Origin: Parvularcula sp964219355
GTDB lineage: Bacteria; Pseudomonadota; Alphaproteobacteria; Caulobacterales; Parvularculaceae
DNA: 64,000 bases
Assembly (NCBI GenBank): GCA_964219355.1
Contig: CAXPOZ010000001.1
Span: 1,240,001 to 1,304,000 of the forward strand
Direction: 5' to 3'
Below, piece by piece: positions 53,908 to 62,808 of this stretch (positions are counted from its first letter, which is position 1; every line of letters begins with the position of its first letter). The notes under the pieces are model-generated. The model had not been told where the DNA came from. It did not search any database and saw only the letters and a program-made list of their open reading frames with translations. The position numbers and the translations under genes are program-made.

Positions 53908-54234
53908 ATGATGAAGAATTTCGGCGACATGATGAAACAGGCGCAGGGCCTGCAGCAGAAAATGGAAGAGATGCAGCAGAAGATTGCATCCATGGAGGCC
54001 GAGGGCACGGCCGGCGCCGGTCTCGTCCGTGTGGTGCTTAACGGCAAGGGCTATGCGTCAAAGGTCGAAATCTCACCGGAGATGTTCAAGGAAGAGGATA
54101 AGGAAGTCCTCGAAGACCTCGTCACCGCCGCGATCAATGACGCGAAGTCAAAACTCGAAACAGCGTCTGCGGAGCAGATGAAATCGATGACCGACGGCCT
54201 GCCGCTCCCCCCAGGCATGAAGCTGCCGTTCTGA
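53908..54234 (+). CDS. ybaB: YbaB/EbfC nucleoid-associated protein
   Basis: The 108-residue protein has the family layout: an N-terminal coiled helix MMKQAQGLQQKMEEMQQKI, the sheet VRVVLNGKGYASKVEIS and a helix ending in LPPGMKLPF. YbaB dimers bind DNA and associate with the nucleoid. It is the last gene of the dnaX unit; recR, which usually follows ybaB, is absent. Confidence 0.95.
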   Translation: MMKNFGDMMKQAQGLQQKMEEMQQKIASMEAEGTAGAGLVRVVLNGKGYASKVEISPEMFKEEDKEVLEDLVTAAINDAKSKLETASAEQMKSMTDGLPLPPGMKLPF

Positions 54235-54255
54235 ATATCTAGTGCGCCGCCTGCT

Positions 54256-54387
54256 CCACCCGCTCATCCCCGCGAAGGCGGGGATCTGGTTTTTCGCGAC
54301 GAAGGTTGAGTTCATCTGTGTACACGCTGAAAATGAGTGAATGGTGCCTCAGAGGCAGATGCCCGCCTGCGCGGGCATGAGCGGAGA
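54256..54387. repeat. REP-like palindrome pair, copy 2
   Basis: Unit A at 54256-54288 and the inverted unit B at 54346-54387 repeat the arrangement at 33159-33290; unit A is identical to its counterpart over about 33 bases. Unit B differs from copy 1 by a change in the loop (cctgcgcggg versus cctacgcggg), while the stem stays intact. Confidence 0.8.
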
Positions 54388-54466
54388 AATGGCTCGTACA
54401 TCCTTGCCCTTAAACCGCCCCATTGATCTGCTCTCTTCATTTCGGGAACAAAAATGAGGGCGGGTG

Positions 54467-55465
54467 ATGTGGAGCCGCATAGGTATAGGGCTGCTGGTGA
54501 TTATCGCGGCGCTCTGGACACGGAATGCCTCTCTATTGGCGAAGCCGATCGGCGAGGGCGTCAAGATCATCGCCCATCGGGGCATTCATCACACCTATTC
54601 ACGCGAAGGACTGACGAACCAGACCTGCACCGCGACCCGCATCTTCCTGCCCGAGCATGACTTTATCGAGAACACGATTCCATCCTTCGAGGCCGCCGTT
54701 GCGGCGGGTGCAGATGTCATCGAACTGGATATCCATCCGACAACGGATGGCCACTTTGCAGTCTTTCATGACTGGACGCTTGATTGCCGCACGGATGGGG
54801 AAGGCGTGACCCGCCGCGCCAGCCTTGATTACATCAAGACGCTTGATGCGGGCTATGGCTATACCGCTGATGACGGCGAGACCTTCCCTCTTCGCGGTAA
54901 AGGGGTGGGGATGATCCCCTCCCTGACGGAAGTTTTTGAGGCTTTCCCGGACGGCCAGTTCCTGATCAATTTCAAGAGCAATGACCCCGAGGAAGGCGCA
55001 GCCTTCGCCGCCCTCATGGTCGCCCATCCCGAATGGCGGGAGCGTCTCTGGGGCGTATATGGCGCCCCCGGACCAATTGAGGAGGCGCTCAAAGCCCTCC
55101 CGGGCCTACGCTATTTTCACAAGCCTGCGCTCAAGGCTTGTGCCAAATCCTATCTTCTGACGGGCTGGACGGGGAATGTCCCCAAGGATTGCCGCAACCG
55201 GACGCTCGCTCTGCCGATCAGCCATGCGCGCCTTGCCTGGGGCTGGCCACGGGCCTTCGAGGCGCGGATGACGGATGCGGGATCGGACATCATCCTGATG
55301 GGCGAATATGGCAGCGGCGATCCGGGCACGCCGGGTATCGATAACCTCGAGATGCTCGCCCGCGTGCCGGAAAGTTTCGGCGGCTATATCTGGACCGACC
55401 GGGTGGAGATCATCGGCCCGGCCCTCAAAGGAGAGGACGCCGTCTGGGCGGGCGGACGCCAATAG
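54467..55465 (+). CDS. Glycerophosphodiester phosphodiesterase family protein
   Basis: The 332-residue product has an N-terminal helix (about 4-20) and a GDPD TIM barrel with AHRGIHH (catalytic His/Arg), ENTIPSFEAA, VIELDIHPTTDGHFAVFHDWTLDCRT (metal and second His) and a later KSNDPEEG segment. The substrate is likely a glycerophosphodiester in the periplasm or at the membrane, but the subgroup is unknown. The start was set at the ATG 54467; a GTG precedes it. Confidence 0.88.
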   Translation: MWSRIGIGLLVIIAALWTRNASLLAKPIGEGVKIIAHRGIHHTYSREGLTNQTCTATRIFLPEHDFIENTIPSFEAAVAAGADVIELDIHPTTDGHFAVFHDWTLDCRTDGEGVTRRASLDYIKTLDAGYGYTADDGETFPLRGKGVGMIPSLTEVFEAFPDGQFLINFKSNDPEEGAAFAALMVAHPEWRERLWGVYGAPGPIEEALKALPGLRYFHKPALKACAKSYLLTGWTGNVPKDCRNRTLALPISHARLAWGWPRAFEARMTDAGSDIILMGEYGSGDPGTPGIDNLEMLARVPESFGGYIWTDRVEIIGPALKGEDAVWAGGRQ

Positions 55466-55501
55466 GCTAAAAGGCGGTCCGTTACTTGCCGGGGCCATTT
55501 C

Positions 55502-55858
55502 ATGACCAACCCGTATCTGATTGCCGCGCTGCTGGCGGCGACACTGACCCTTATTGTCTACACCCATGTCGGCTGGCGGCCGATCATCGGCTGCATGAAA
55601 ATGTGGGGGCGCCGCGATTACTGGACCAGCTATAACACGGTCGAGTTCCTCGCCTGGGCGACCAAGGCGGCGGTGATCGTGCCCGGCCTTGTCTTCGGGG
55701 TGGAGATCTGGTGGCTGCATGTGCTGACGCTTGGCACCTCTGTGGCGCTGATCTGGGCGTCGATGAAGAAACTTCTCCCCACCCTCGTTGCCTTCAATAC
55801 GCTGTGGATCTTCCTCTCCATGACGGTGATCGTCCGTCATTTGATGGGACAGGCCTGA
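55502..55858 (+). CDS. Small four-helix membrane protein
   Basis: The 118-residue product has four helices (about 5-22, 44-64, 68-86, 92-112) and no recognised motif. A gene of its own is supported by the good ATG context and codon use; a GDPD gene ends 36 bases upstream and a Dabb gene follows by 32. Confidence 0.68.
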   Translation: MTNPYLIAALLAATLTLIVYTHVGWRPIIGCMKMWGRRDYWTSYNTVEFLAWATKAAVIVPGLVFGVEIWWLHVLTLGTSVALIWASMKKLLPTLVAFNTLWIFLSMTVIVRHLMGQA

Positions 55859-55890
55859 CCGCCTAAGGAGGTCAAAAAAGGGAGGTCATG

Positions 55891-56229
55891 ATGCCGGCAG
55901 AAACGCGGACGGCCATGTCGCATGCGGTGTTCTTCGAGCTGGAGGATAAAAGTCCCGAGGCGGTCAATGCGCTGATCGAGGGGGCGCGGGAATATCTCTC
56001 CGGGCACGAAGGGGTTCTCTTTTTCTCCGTCGGGGCGCGGGCCGGGGGCTATGCGCGGGAGGTGAATGATCTGGTCTTCGATGTCTCGCTGTTGGTCGCC
56101 TTCGAGAGCCGGGAGGCGCATGACGCCTATCAGGTGACGGACCGGCATCAGAAATTCATCGAGGCGCTGAAGGATAACTGGAAATCCGTACGCGTCTTTG
56201 ATTCCTTTTATGACCCCGAAGGCGCGTGA
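55891..56229 (+). CDS. Dabb (stress-responsive A/B barrel) domain protein
   Basis: The 112-residue product has SHAVFFELEDKSPEAVNALIEGA, VLFFSVGARAG, FDVSLLVAFESREAHDAYQ and FIEALKDNWKSV, the order of strands and helices of the Dabb dimeric alpha/beta barrel. Role unknown. GGGAGG is five bases before the ATG at 55891; ATG 55888 is an alternative. Its stop overlaps the next start (TGATG). Confidence 0.85.
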   Translation: MPAETRTAMSHAVFFELEDKSPEAVNALIEGAREYLSGHEGVLFFSVGARAGGYAREVNDLVFDVSLLVAFESREAHDAYQVTDRHQKFIEALKDNWKSVRVFDSFYDPEGA

Positions 56230-56885
56230 TGGAGGATCGCTTCAACACCCGCGTCAACGAGCTGTTCCCGACCATCGTGCTGATCGGGGATATGCCCGAT
56301 TGTGAGCCACTCAATCAGGCGCTGAAAGAGGTGATCGCGCAGAACCGCGCGCAAAGCGGGGGGATCGAGCGCTCGAACACGCTTGGCTGGCATTCAACGA
56401 CTGACATGATGGCCTGGGGCGGGGAGGCGGCGCAGGCGCTGGGGCGGCGTGCCTGTATCCTGTGTGATCCGCATACGGTGGAGCTGTCGAGCCCTGATGA
56501 GCGCCGCTTTGGCTGGGTGGCGGAGATGTGGGCTAATGTCTCACCGCCCGGTGCCTCGAACCAGATGCATGCCCATCCCGGCGCGTTGTGGTCCGTCGTC
56601 TATTATGTTGATACCGGCTATGAAGGCGATGGCGCGGATCAGGGCGGCGAACTGGTGCTCCACGACCCCCGCTTTCCGATGAACCGGATGTATACGCCCG
56701 ATATCGTGGCTAAACGGACGGACGGAAAGCCGGAGGAGAATGTGAAAGGCATCCGGCCGAGAAACGGCATGATTGTCGCCTTCCCTTCATGGCTCAAACA
56801 CAGTGTGCGTCCCTATCAGGGCGCGCGGGAGCGGATCTCGATTGCCATCAATCTGATGGTCGGACCGGGTGAGCCGGGGCGGTAG
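56229..56885 (+). CDS. Putative 2OG-Fe(II) oxygenase (TIGR02466 type)
   Basis: The 218-residue protein has the iron site MHAHPGALWSVVYYV (first His of the pair, about residue 114) and a distal WLKHSVRPYQGARERISIAIN, carrying the second His and the Arg for 2-oxoglutarate; the acidic residue falls in the Asp-rich stretch between. The start LFPTIV is typical of this family. Coupled to the Dabb gene; convergent with priA, 3 bases apart. Confidence 0.85.
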   Translation: MEDRFNTRVNELFPTIVLIGDMPDCEPLNQALKEVIAQNRAQSGGIERSNTLGWHSTTDMMAWGGEAAQALGRRACILCDPHTVELSSPDERRFGWVAEMWANVSPPGASNQMHAHPGALWSVVYYVDTGYEGDGADQGGELVLHDPRFPMNRMYTPDIVAKRTDGKPEENVKGIRPRNGMIVAFPSWLKHSVRPYQGARERISIAINLMVGPGEPGR

Positions 56886-56888
56886 GGT

Positions 56889-59114
56889 TCAGGTGAAGGT
56901 ATAGGGGTCGACATCCACCGTCTTGCGAATGGAGGCGGGGATCTTGATCCGTGACAGCCATTCATCGAGCACGGACTGAATGCTGACCCGCCGCGTGGTC
57001 TTGACGAGAAAACGCAAGCGATAGGTGCCGCGAAGGCGGTAGAGCGGCGCAGGGGCGGGACCCCAGACTTCGACACCTTCCGCATGCGGTACGACCCCGG
57101 CCAGTGCGCGGGCAACCTCATTGAGTTTCTGCTCATTCTCGCCGCTGAGGATGACGGCGGCGAGCCGGCCATAGGGCGGAAAGCCGAGCGCGGCCCGACC
57201 TTCAAGCTCGGCTTCGGCAAAGCCGTCACGGTCGCCGCGAGCCAGCGCCGCAATGACCGGGTTCTCAGGCTGATAGCTTTGCAGCAGCACACGGCCTTTC
57301 TTGGCGGCACGGCCAGCCCGGCCAGAAACCTGTGACAGCGTCTGAAAGGTCCGCTCGGCGGCGCGAAGGTCCCCACCCGCAAGGCCAAGATCGGCATCGA
57401 CCGCGGCAACGAGGGTGAGGTTCGGGAAATTGTGCCCCTTGGCGGCGGCCTGCGTTGCGACAAGGATATCGATCTCGCCTTCGGTCATCCGTTTAAGGAG
57501 CGATTTGGCAGCGCCCGGCCCCATCAGCATGTCAGAGGAAAGGATTTCGATCTTCGCGTCCGGCCATGTTTCCTTGGCCTCTTCGGCGATCCGCTCGACC
57601 CCGGGGCCGCAGGGCGTCAGGCTGTCCGCCGCCCCGCAATGCGGGCAATGATCGGGCTTGGGGATCGAATAGCCCGTATGGTGACAGACCAGCCGGTTCG
57701 AATAGCGGTGCTCGACCAGCCATGTATCCGAATGCGGCGCGGTCATCCGTTCTCCGCATTTCCGGCAGAGCGTGACGGGCGCATAGCCGCGACGGTTCAG
57801 ATAAAGCAGCACCTGCTCCTGCCGGCCCAGCGTCTCATTGACTGCCTCGATCACTTTTGGAGAAAGCCAGCGGCCTTTCTCCGGCGGATGGGCGCGCATG
57901 TCGACAATGTCCGTGTCCGGCAGAGTGGCGGGGCCAAAGCGGGAAGGCAGGGAGACAAGACCGTACCGGCCTTCTTCAACATTGGCGAGGGTCTCAAGCG
58001 AGGGTGTGGCGGAGACGAGAAGAACAGGAAAATTCCCCAGCGCGCCGCGCGCGACCGCCATGTCTCTTCCCTGATAGAGAACGCCATCATGCTGCTTATA
58101 GGCGGCCTCATGCTCCTCATCGACGACGATCAGGGCAAGATCCGTGTAAGGCAGGAAGAGCGCCGAGCGCGCCCCGACGACCAGCCGCGCCTGCCCTTCG
58201 GCAACGCGGCGCCAGACCCTGCGGCGCTCGGAGGAGGAGACATCTGAATGCCAATGCGCTGCCGCTGCGCCAAAGCGCTCCTCGATCCGCTTGAGGAAGG
58301 GCAGAGTCAGCGCGATTTCCGGGAGCAGGATGCAGACTTGTGTGCTCGGCCGCAGACGGAGCGTCTCGGCAATCGCTTCGAGATAGACTTCCGTCTTGCC
58401 GGACCCCGTGACCCCGTCGATCACCCAGGCGCTGTAACGTTCCTCCCGTACGGCGGCGGTGAGGTGCTCTGCCGCCTCGGCTTGCAGGGGGGAGAGGGCG
58501 CGTCCCTTACGGTCAGGGTCCGGCGCTCCAAAGGGTGGGTCCGGATCAATCTCGATGGCTTGCAGCCCGCCCGCTTCTGCCAGCCCCCGGACGACCCCGT
58601 CGCTCACCCCGGCCTCGCGGGCGAGCTCAGCGGCGGTCAGCGGGGTCTCGCTGGCGATATCTAGCACCTTCTCGCGGGCGGATGTCAGGCGCAGGCTGTC
58701 CGGGACTTCCGCGCGGATATATCCTGTTTGGGGTTTGGGCGGGCTCAATTGCTGGCCCGACCGCATGACCAGCCGCAAGACGGTCCCGCGCGGGCTGATC
58801 GTGTAATTTGCCACCCAGTCGACAAAGGCCATGACATCCGCCGAGAGGGGCGGCGCGTCGATCACTTCCGAAACGGGTTTGAGCTTGCGCTCGGGCAGGT
58901 CAGGATCAGTCGGCTCGGGCCAAACGACGCCGACCATTTCGCGCGGTCCCAGCGGCACAATTACGAAACTCCCGGGCGGGGCCGTCATTCCGGCAGTCAG
59001 GACATAGTCATAGCCGTCGCCAACCGGCATCGGCAGCAGGACATGAACCCGCTCTTTCGGCACCTCCTCGGTCGCGAAAAGCTGGGGGTCAGGTTGTGCG
59101 CCGCGCTCGGCCAT
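56889..59114 (-). CDS. priA: Primosomal helicase PriA with one degenerate zinc site
   Basis: PriA restarts stalled replication forks. The 741-residue protein has Walker A (GVTGSGKTEVYL), DEEHEAAYKQ, helicase motifs VSATPSLETL and QVSGRAGRA. In the zinc module, the first and fourth cysteine pairs are intact (Cys450/453 and Cys490/493), but the positions of the second site read Ala459, Ser462, Cys477, Thr480 instead of four cysteines, at exactly the expected spacing. One of two zinc ions of canonical PriA is therefore probably lost. Everything else is full length; no frameshift. Confidence 0.95.
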   Translation of the reverse strand: MAERGAQPDPQLFATEEVPKERVHVLLPMPVGDGYDYVLTAGMTAPPGSFVIVPLGPREMVGVVWPEPTDPDLPERKLKPVSEVIDAPPLSADVMAFVDWVANYTISPRGTVLRLVMRSGQQLSPPKPQTGYIRAEVPDSLRLTSAREKVLDIASETPLTAAELAREAGVSDGVVRGLAEAGGLQAIEIDPDPPFGAPDPDRKGRALSPLQAEAAEHLTAAVREERYSAWVIDGVTGSGKTEVYLEAIAETLRLRPSTQVCILLPEIALTLPFLKRIEERFGAAAAHWHSDVSSSERRRVWRRVAEGQARLVVGARSALFLPYTDLALIVVDEEHEAAYKQHDGVLYQGRDMAVARGALGNFPVLLVSATPSLETLANVEEGRYGLVSLPSRFGPATLPDTDIVDMRAHPPEKGRWLSPKVIEAVNETLGRQEQVLLYLNRRGYAPVTLCRKCGERMTAPHSDTWLVEHRYSNRLVCHHTGYSIPKPDHCPHCGAADSLTPCGPGVERIAEEAKETWPDAKIEILSSDMLMGPGAAKSLLKRMTEGEIDILVATQAAAKGHNFPNLTLVAAVDADLGLAGGDLRAAERTFQTLSQVSGRAGRAAKKGRVLLQSYQPENPVIAALARGDRDGFAEAELEGRAALGFPPYGRLAAVILSGENEQKLNEVARALAGVVPHAEGVEVWGPAPAPLYRLRGTYRLRFLVKTTRRVSIQSVLDEWLSRIKIPASIRKTVDVDPYTFT

Positions 59115-59236
59115 AGGCTCCTTCAGGTTTCGGCTTCGAGGAGTGCCAGTCTAGCCGAGTCTCGCATGAGGGCACTCGTGATGGCCAGACATTCTGCCCA
59201 ATTGGGCATGGCCTCCATATCTGCTATCTCAGGCGC

Positions 59237-59701
59237 ATGAGTAAAGCGCCGCGTCTCTTTTTCGTCTGTCTTGGGAATATCTGCCGCTCCCCCGTCGCCG
59301 AGGGTGTGATGCGCGCGCGAGCAAAGGCGCGCGGTATACAAGTCGAGGTGGCGAGTGCGGGGACGGGCGGCTGGCATGTCGGTGGGGCGGCAGACAAAAG
59401 AATGACGGCGGCAGCAGCCTTGCGCGGTTACGATCTTTCGGCCCACCGCGCGCAACAGGCAGATACGGGCGATTTCTACGTCCATGATATGATCTTCGCG
59501 ATGGACAGCTCGAACCATGCTGATCTTCTCGATATTCGTCCGCCCGATGCGACGGCCAATCTTCAGATGTTCCTTGCTCGGACGGGCGGCGGCGATGTGC
59601 CCGACCCCTATTATGGCGGGCCGGAGGGGTTCGATCATGTGATCGATCTTGTCGAGGAAGCCGTCGACGCCATTCTCAATGATATCGAGGCGGGGCGCTA
59701 A
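59237..59701 (+). CDS. Low-molecular-weight protein tyrosine phosphatase
   Basis: The 154-residue enzyme has the CLGNICRSPVAEGV P-loop (C-x5-R-S) near the N-terminus and the general-acid Asp in DVPDPYYGG (about residue 117). Full family length. It might act on tyrosine kinases of polysaccharide export or other phosphorylated proteins; none is in the window. The next gene follows in one base. Confidence 0.92.
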   Translation: MSKAPRLFFVCLGNICRSPVAEGVMRARAKARGIQVEVASAGTGGWHVGGAADKRMTAAAALRGYDLSAHRAQQADTGDFYVHDMIFAMDSSNHADLLDIRPPDATANLQMFLARTGGGDVPDPYYGGPEGFDHVIDLVEEAVDAILNDIEAGR

Positions 59702-59702
59702 G

Positions 59703-60566
59703 ATGCCGGTGCTGTTTGCCGTCGGCTTCGGCTATTCGGTCGAGCCTCTTGCTCAACAATTAAAAGCGGAGGGCTGGGAGATCCACGCAACGACGCGTGA
59801 TCCATCCAAAGCTGAAAAGCTCGAGACAAACGGGATCAGTGGGCATCTCTGGAATGGCAACGGAGCTTTGCCCGAACTGGCGGGGCGGGCGGATGCCATT
59901 GTCATTTCCGTTCCGCCGGGAGAGATGGGATGTCCAGCCGTCACATCGATCGAGAATATTTCTCCGGATACGGTGCTTATCTATCTATCCTCCTCAGGCG
60001 TTTATGGTGACCACCAAGGAGAATGGGTTGATGAGGAGACACCCTGCTTACCGTTGACCGCGCGGGCGCGCCGCCGCCTGCTGGCGGAATCACAATGGCG
60101 GTATGTGGGGCGCTATTTCGGTGTGCGTCACCATATCTGCCGCCTCGCCGGGATCTATGGGCCGGGTCGAAATGCGCTTCTCAGCCTGAAAGGCGGGACG
60201 CGCGGCGCGAAGGCGGGCCTCGCACAACGTATCATCAAGCCGGGTCAAGTTTTCAACCGTATCCACCGGGACGATATCGCCGCGGGCCTTTATGCCCTCA
60301 TCAAGGCAGAGACCGCGCCTGCGGTTATCAATTTTGCCGATGACGAACCCGCTCCGCCGCAGGATGTCATTACTTATGCCGCTGAGCTCCTCGGCATCGA
60401 GCCGCCACCGGAAGTCCCCTTCGAACAGGCTGAGATGTCCGACATGGCGCGCTCATTTTATGAGGACAACAAGCGGCTGAAGAATGACCGGCTAAAATCC
60501 TTGTCCGGATTTTCTCACAGATATCGAACCTATCGGGAGGGCTTGCGAGCCCTCCTTACCGGTTAG
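59703..60566 (+). CDS. NAD-dependent epimerase-like short-chain dehydrogenase
   Basis: The 287-residue protein has a Rossmann start with VGFGYSVEPLAQQL (glycine-rich motif in place of GxxGxxG) and a YLSSSGVYGDHQGEWVDE segment; the usual YxxxK is not seen in standard form. The fold resembles atypical SDR5 members of the YeeZ type. Activity unknown. It follows the phosphatase gene directly, with the ATG at 59703. Convergent with the next gene by a 4-base overlap of the ends. Confidence 0.8.
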   Translation: MPVLFAVGFGYSVEPLAQQLKAEGWEIHATTRDPSKAEKLETNGISGHLWNGNGALPELAGRADAIVISVPPGEMGCPAVTSIENISPDTVLIYLSSSGVYGDHQGEWVDEETPCLPLTARARRRLLAESQWRYVGRYFGVRHHICRLAGIYGPGRNALLSLKGGTRGAKAGLAQRIIKPGQVFNRIHRDDIAAGLYALIKAETAPAVINFADDEPAPPQDVITYAAELLGIEPPPEVPFEQAEMSDMARSFYEDNKRLKNDRLKSLSGFSHRYRTYREGLRALLTG

Positions 60567-62701
60567 GCTTTGCGGGCGAGCTCAAGATAGCGCGAGCCAT
60601 CTTCATCTTCTTCGAGATCCGCGGTTGGGGTGAGGCCATAAAGCGCAACCATCTGGGCGGCGAGGTACTTGATGAATTTGTCCGAGTGGAAATAGGCGTT
60701 GTGGATCAACTCCGATTTTTCGAACTTCGTTGCGAGCGCGACGGGGTCATGTCCGTCCTTACTGGCCAGTTCGGCGACGCCAAAAAGGCTGCGCAGGCGC
60801 TGGATCGCTGCGGGGGCATCGGCCAGCGAATTGGCAATCATTTCTTCTTCGATTTCCTTCGGCAGATTGCCCGGGCGCCCACCGTCAAAATTCGCTCCCG
60901 GATGAACATCGCGAAGCGTCTCACCAAAGCCGTCATTGCCGTATGCATTACCTCGAAGCGTGCCGACGACAAAGCCGTTGAGGAAGGGGGCGAGTAACAG
61001 ACCTGCTGCTATGGACAGCACAACTGCAATCGTTACCGCCAGCAGGATACGCACGCTGAGCCCCAAACTTTTAACCTCGCTGTACTGAAGAGAATAGAGC
61101 CTATCAGCGCTATCCTGATCGCCAAGAAGGTCGAGGAAGATGAAGTCGAACAACGCATCCTTGTAGGAAGTGAAATCCCACAGAATGGTTTTCTGGATTG
61201 ACTGACCGGGGTCATAGAAAAGCGAGCAAAGGCCTCCTACTGCATCCACGACATCCGGCTCGGCATCACAGAATGACTTAACATAATCCGTATAGCTCGA
61301 CCCTAGGAAAAGAGTGTCTGCAGGAATCGTTTCTGCCCCAACATTGTAATAGCCATATTGAGAAGGGACCGAGGCGATGATGGCGGAAGGCATATCAATC
61401 TCCGCAGTGACGCCATAAGAGAAAAGGCGCTGCAAAATGCCGGCATCCACCGTCAGGCTGTCAAATTCGGAATAGGCAGTATCCGTCATGACTGTTTGCT
61501 GACCTGCGCTTGCGGCGGCCTCAAGCGTCTGAGCAAAAGCCTGTTTGAACCTGTCGACCTGATCTGTCGGGATATAGGCGATCGTGATGTTCTGCGCAGT
61601 CTGGTCACGTGCATCTCGCAGCCATGCACCGCTCTCGGAAGCGAGAATTTCGCTTACCTCTTCAGTGAACCAGATATCATCAAAGGAGATGGCTGCCAGT
61701 TCTTCACGAGTACGGAGTTTGGTGGCGCCGACAATGTCAAACAGACGCCATTCGCCAAGGTCAGAGATATCCGGACGGAACCGCAATGCTGAATAGCCGC
61801 TGAATTCCGAATCGGAGATGAAAACGAGAGGCCGTGGTATGCCGGCGCCTTCCATCTCGGTGTAGTAATGGTCCTCATCAGCAATCGTCTGTGTAACCTC
61901 AGATCCAAAATCGAGTAAAACGAGAACGAATGCGAGCGCACCAAAGAGCGGCGCGATAATTGAGGTTCGTGTAACGAGTTTTGGCTGAACCCCTTGCGCC
62001 TGTTGCAGCGCACCGATGGCCTCATCCTGAGAGTGGCTGAGGGACAGGGTCTTTTTTGCAAATGTCCCCCATACGCCATTCTTGGAATAGAGTTTGGAAC
62101 GGTTGTGATTCTTTCGCGCATAGATCCACAGAATCGCCGTGATGATAGCGGCGCTCCAAAAGCCGCTATTGGTCAGTATCGCCATCAGAATTTGCGACAG
62201 CGAATAGGGGGTACCCTGACGGGCTGCATAATCGATATCCCACCCAAGATAGGACGCAGAGATCAGCACCGAGCTGACCGCTGCAAGGGCAAACACCCGG
62301 CCCAGAATGTTGAACCGAGCAATCGGGTTTCGATTGGTGCGGAAGCGAAACATCGGGGTCGCAATCGTGACAAGGCCGCGAAGTGTGTCGGATGCATTCT
62401 TGCTATCGGCCAGAATGGCGTCACCTGCCGCATGGATGGAAGAGCTGCCGCCATGGCTGTGACCGATAAGGATCGGCTTCTCTTCCGACGCCTTAATGGT
62501 CTTCCACAGCCTGTTGCCGGTTTTGCGTCTGTCCAGTTCAGAGTTCGCCCCGGACCAGTGGAAAGGGAGAATATCTAATGGCTCAGCAATACAGGACTGA
62601 AGTTTCTGAAGAAATTCAGACCCCTTTTGCCACCATTTCTCGCCTTCATCAGACGGATCGCCAGCGAATGTACCATGCACCGTGATGATTTTGACCATCA
62701 C
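60563..62701 (-). CDS. Large membrane protein with N-terminal alpha/beta-hydrolase domain
   Basis: The 712-residue product begins with VKIITVHGTFAGDP (oxyanion-hole-like HGTF) and PILIGHSHGGSSSIHAAGD, a GxSxG nucleophile elbow with Ser about 82, so the first about 130 residues form a lipase/esterase-like domain. About four helices follow (near 140-160, 185-205, 260-280 and 560-595) around a large, probably extracytoplasmic region without known motif, and a soluble tail. GC is lower than in its neighbours. No toxin partner or immunity gene is seen. Role unknown; candidates are effector or defence-type hydrolase. Confidence 0.75.
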   Translation of the reverse strand: MMVKIITVHGTFAGDPSDEGEKWWQKGSEFLQKLQSCIAEPLDILPFHWSGANSELDRRKTGNRLWKTIKASEEKPILIGHSHGGSSSIHAAGDAILADSKNASDTLRGLVTIATPMFRFRTNRNPIARFNILGRVFALAAVSSVLISASYLGWDIDYAARQGTPYSLSQILMAILTNSGFWSAAIITAILWIYARKNHNRSKLYSKNGVWGTFAKKTLSLSHSQDEAIGALQQAQGVQPKLVTRTSIIAPLFGALAFVLVLLDFGSEVTQTIADEDHYYTEMEGAGIPRPLVFISDSEFSGYSALRFRPDISDLGEWRLFDIVGATKLRTREELAAISFDDIWFTEEVSEILASESGAWLRDARDQTAQNITIAYIPTDQVDRFKQAFAQTLEAAASAGQQTVMTDTAYSEFDSLTVDAGILQRLFSYGVTAEIDMPSAIIASVPSQYGYYNVGAETIPADTLFLGSSYTDYVKSFCDAEPDVVDAVGGLCSLFYDPGQSIQKTILWDFTSYKDALFDFIFLDLLGDQDSADRLYSLQYSEVKSLGLSVRILLAVTIAVVLSIAAGLLLAPFLNGFVVGTLRGNAYGNDGFGETLRDVHPGANFDGGRPGNLPKEIEEEMIANSLADAPAAIQRLRSLFGVAELASKDGHDPVALATKFEKSELIHNAYFHSDKFIKYLAAQMVALYGLTPTADLEEDEDGSRYLELARKA

Positions 62702-62709
62702 GCCCCCCG

Positions 62710-62728
62710 TTTAGTCGCCTTGACTAAA
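62710..62728. promoter_or_regulatory. Perfect inverted repeat upstream of the membrane hydrolase gene
   Basis: TTTAGTC and GACTAAA flank a 5-base spacer, starting 9 bases upstream of the hydrolase start codon. The position suggests an operator or an RNA hairpin in the leader of that gene. Confidence 0.5.
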
Positions 62729-62788
62729 AGTTAACATCGCTCGGCAATGTCCCGTCAACTTCTATTCATCAACGCACCAACCCTAGGC

Positions 62789-62808
62789 ATATAAAGAAAG
62801 CTTTATAT
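62789..62808. promoter_or_regulatory. Perfect inverted repeat in the ahcY promoter
   Basis: ATATAAAG and CTTTATAT are separated by four bases, 56 bases upstream of the ahcY ATG. This is a strong AT-rich palindrome in a GC-rich background and could bind an ArsR-family SAM-cycle regulator of the SahR/SamR kind; no SAH riboswitch motif is seen. Confidence 0.55.
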
